Source: Ferrovum sp. (GTDB taxonomy: Bacteria; Pseudomonadota; Gammaproteobacteria; Burkholderiales; Ferrovaceae). From it: a stretch of 5,349 nt of DNA. Below, one piece after another: positions 5,213 to 5,349 of this stretch. A program made the translations under genes and the position numbers. The stretch is taken from positions 1 to 5,349 of the forward strand of contig DAIDKJ010000097.1 in assembly GCA_027450105.1 (NCBI GenBank), in the 5' to 3' direction. The notes below the pieces were generated by a model. That model worked only from the letters and a program-made list of their open reading frames with translations. It had not been told where the DNA came from and did no database searches. Numbering within the stretch: position 1 is the first letter of the stretch; every line of letters begins with the position of its first letter.

Positions 5213-5349
5213 TCAAGGTTTGCTGGCCCGGTTGCGTCCGGATGCGGGGGCTGCCGACCCGGAGTCAGCCTCGGAAGGGTTCTCGGGCTCCTTGTCGGGG
5301 TCCGTATCCAGGCGCCCCGTAAGACTGGAGCCATACATGCGTACCATGT
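5213..5349 (-). CDS. C-terminal end of an unidentified gene (partial)
   Basis: Reading into the window from the right edge, an open frame runs 45 codons to a TGA at 5213-5215. It begins MVRMYGSSLTGRLD and continues as a polar, acidic and then basic tail rich in Asp, Glu, Pro, Ser and Ala (EPENPSEADSGSAAPASG), ending GRNRASKP. This looks like a disordered C-terminus of a larger protein whose body lies beyond base 5349. The Met near the edge is probably internal. Twenty-five bases separate it from the FixH-like lipoprotein on the same strand, so the two may share an operon. The product cannot be named from the tail. An oxidase subunit or assembly factor would suit the neighbours but this is speculation. 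Confidence 0.5.
   Translation of the reverse strand, partial: MVRMYGSSLTGRLDTDPDKEPENPSEADSGSAAPASGRNRASKP

Noticed and set aside
4762..5268. Direct repeat ACCCGGAGTCAG at 4762-4773 and 5257-5268
   Set aside because: A 12-base repeat is expected about once by chance in a GC-rich window of this size, and both copies lie within coding ends.
5188..5334. N-terminal extension of the FixH-like lipoprotein to an ATG at 5334
   Set aside because: It would overlap the upstream gene tail and put about 49 Pro/Arg-rich residues before the signal peptide, which would hinder export.

Overview
The window is GC-rich (roughly 60% by eye) and densely coded, with six complete recognisable or characterisable genes, one very small gene, and one gene cut by the right edge. 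Gene content (DUF2782 protein next to an APH-fold homoserine kinase, a BPSS1780-like membrane protein, SCO and heme-copper-oxidase-related proteins) points to an aerobic proteobacterium of the gamma/beta group or Acidithiobacillia. An acidophilic chemolithotroph such as Acidithiobacillus would fit, but that is a guess from gene style, not something proven by the sequence.

Left part (1-2183, + strand): a compact, apparently co-transcribed set made of a secreted DUF2782 protein, homoserine kinase ThrB (threonine biosynthesis), and a six-helix BPSS1780-like membrane protein whose start overlaps the thrB stop by ATGA. A TGCTAGAAT extended -10 box lies so close to the first ATG that the first mRNA may be leaderless.

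Middle part (2184-3081, + strand): an AT-rich leader with an extended -10 promoter candidate and an overlapping terminator-like hairpin, then a 40-residue single-helix membrane protein with a strong ribosome binding site, a strong 11-bp intergenic hairpin, and a 172-residue four-helix protein resembling the N-terminal part of heme-copper oxidase/NO reductase subunit I (CcoN/NorB-like). The four-helix protein carries a cluster of histidines predicted to lie on the periplasmic side.

Right part (3198-5349, - strand, convergent with the middle part): reading leftwards, the C-terminal tail of an unidentified gene, a FixH/YtkA-like lipoprotein, a secreted SUMF1/FGE-fold protein without the catalytic cysteine pair of true formylglycine-generating enzyme, and an SCO copper chaperone whose GTG start overlaps the SUMF1 stop (GTGA). 

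Taken together, the middle and right parts look like an accessory or assembly locus for a terminal oxidase or other copper/heme enzyme: SCO delivers copper to the CuA site or to the oxidase, FixH/YtkA-like proteins are linked to oxidase and copper assembly, and the CcoN-like protein is oxidase-related by descent. The coupled SUMF1-SCO pair and the small membrane protein plus histidine-rich four-helix protein are the parts least explained by known systems. No RNA genes, mobile elements or CRISPR arrays were seen.
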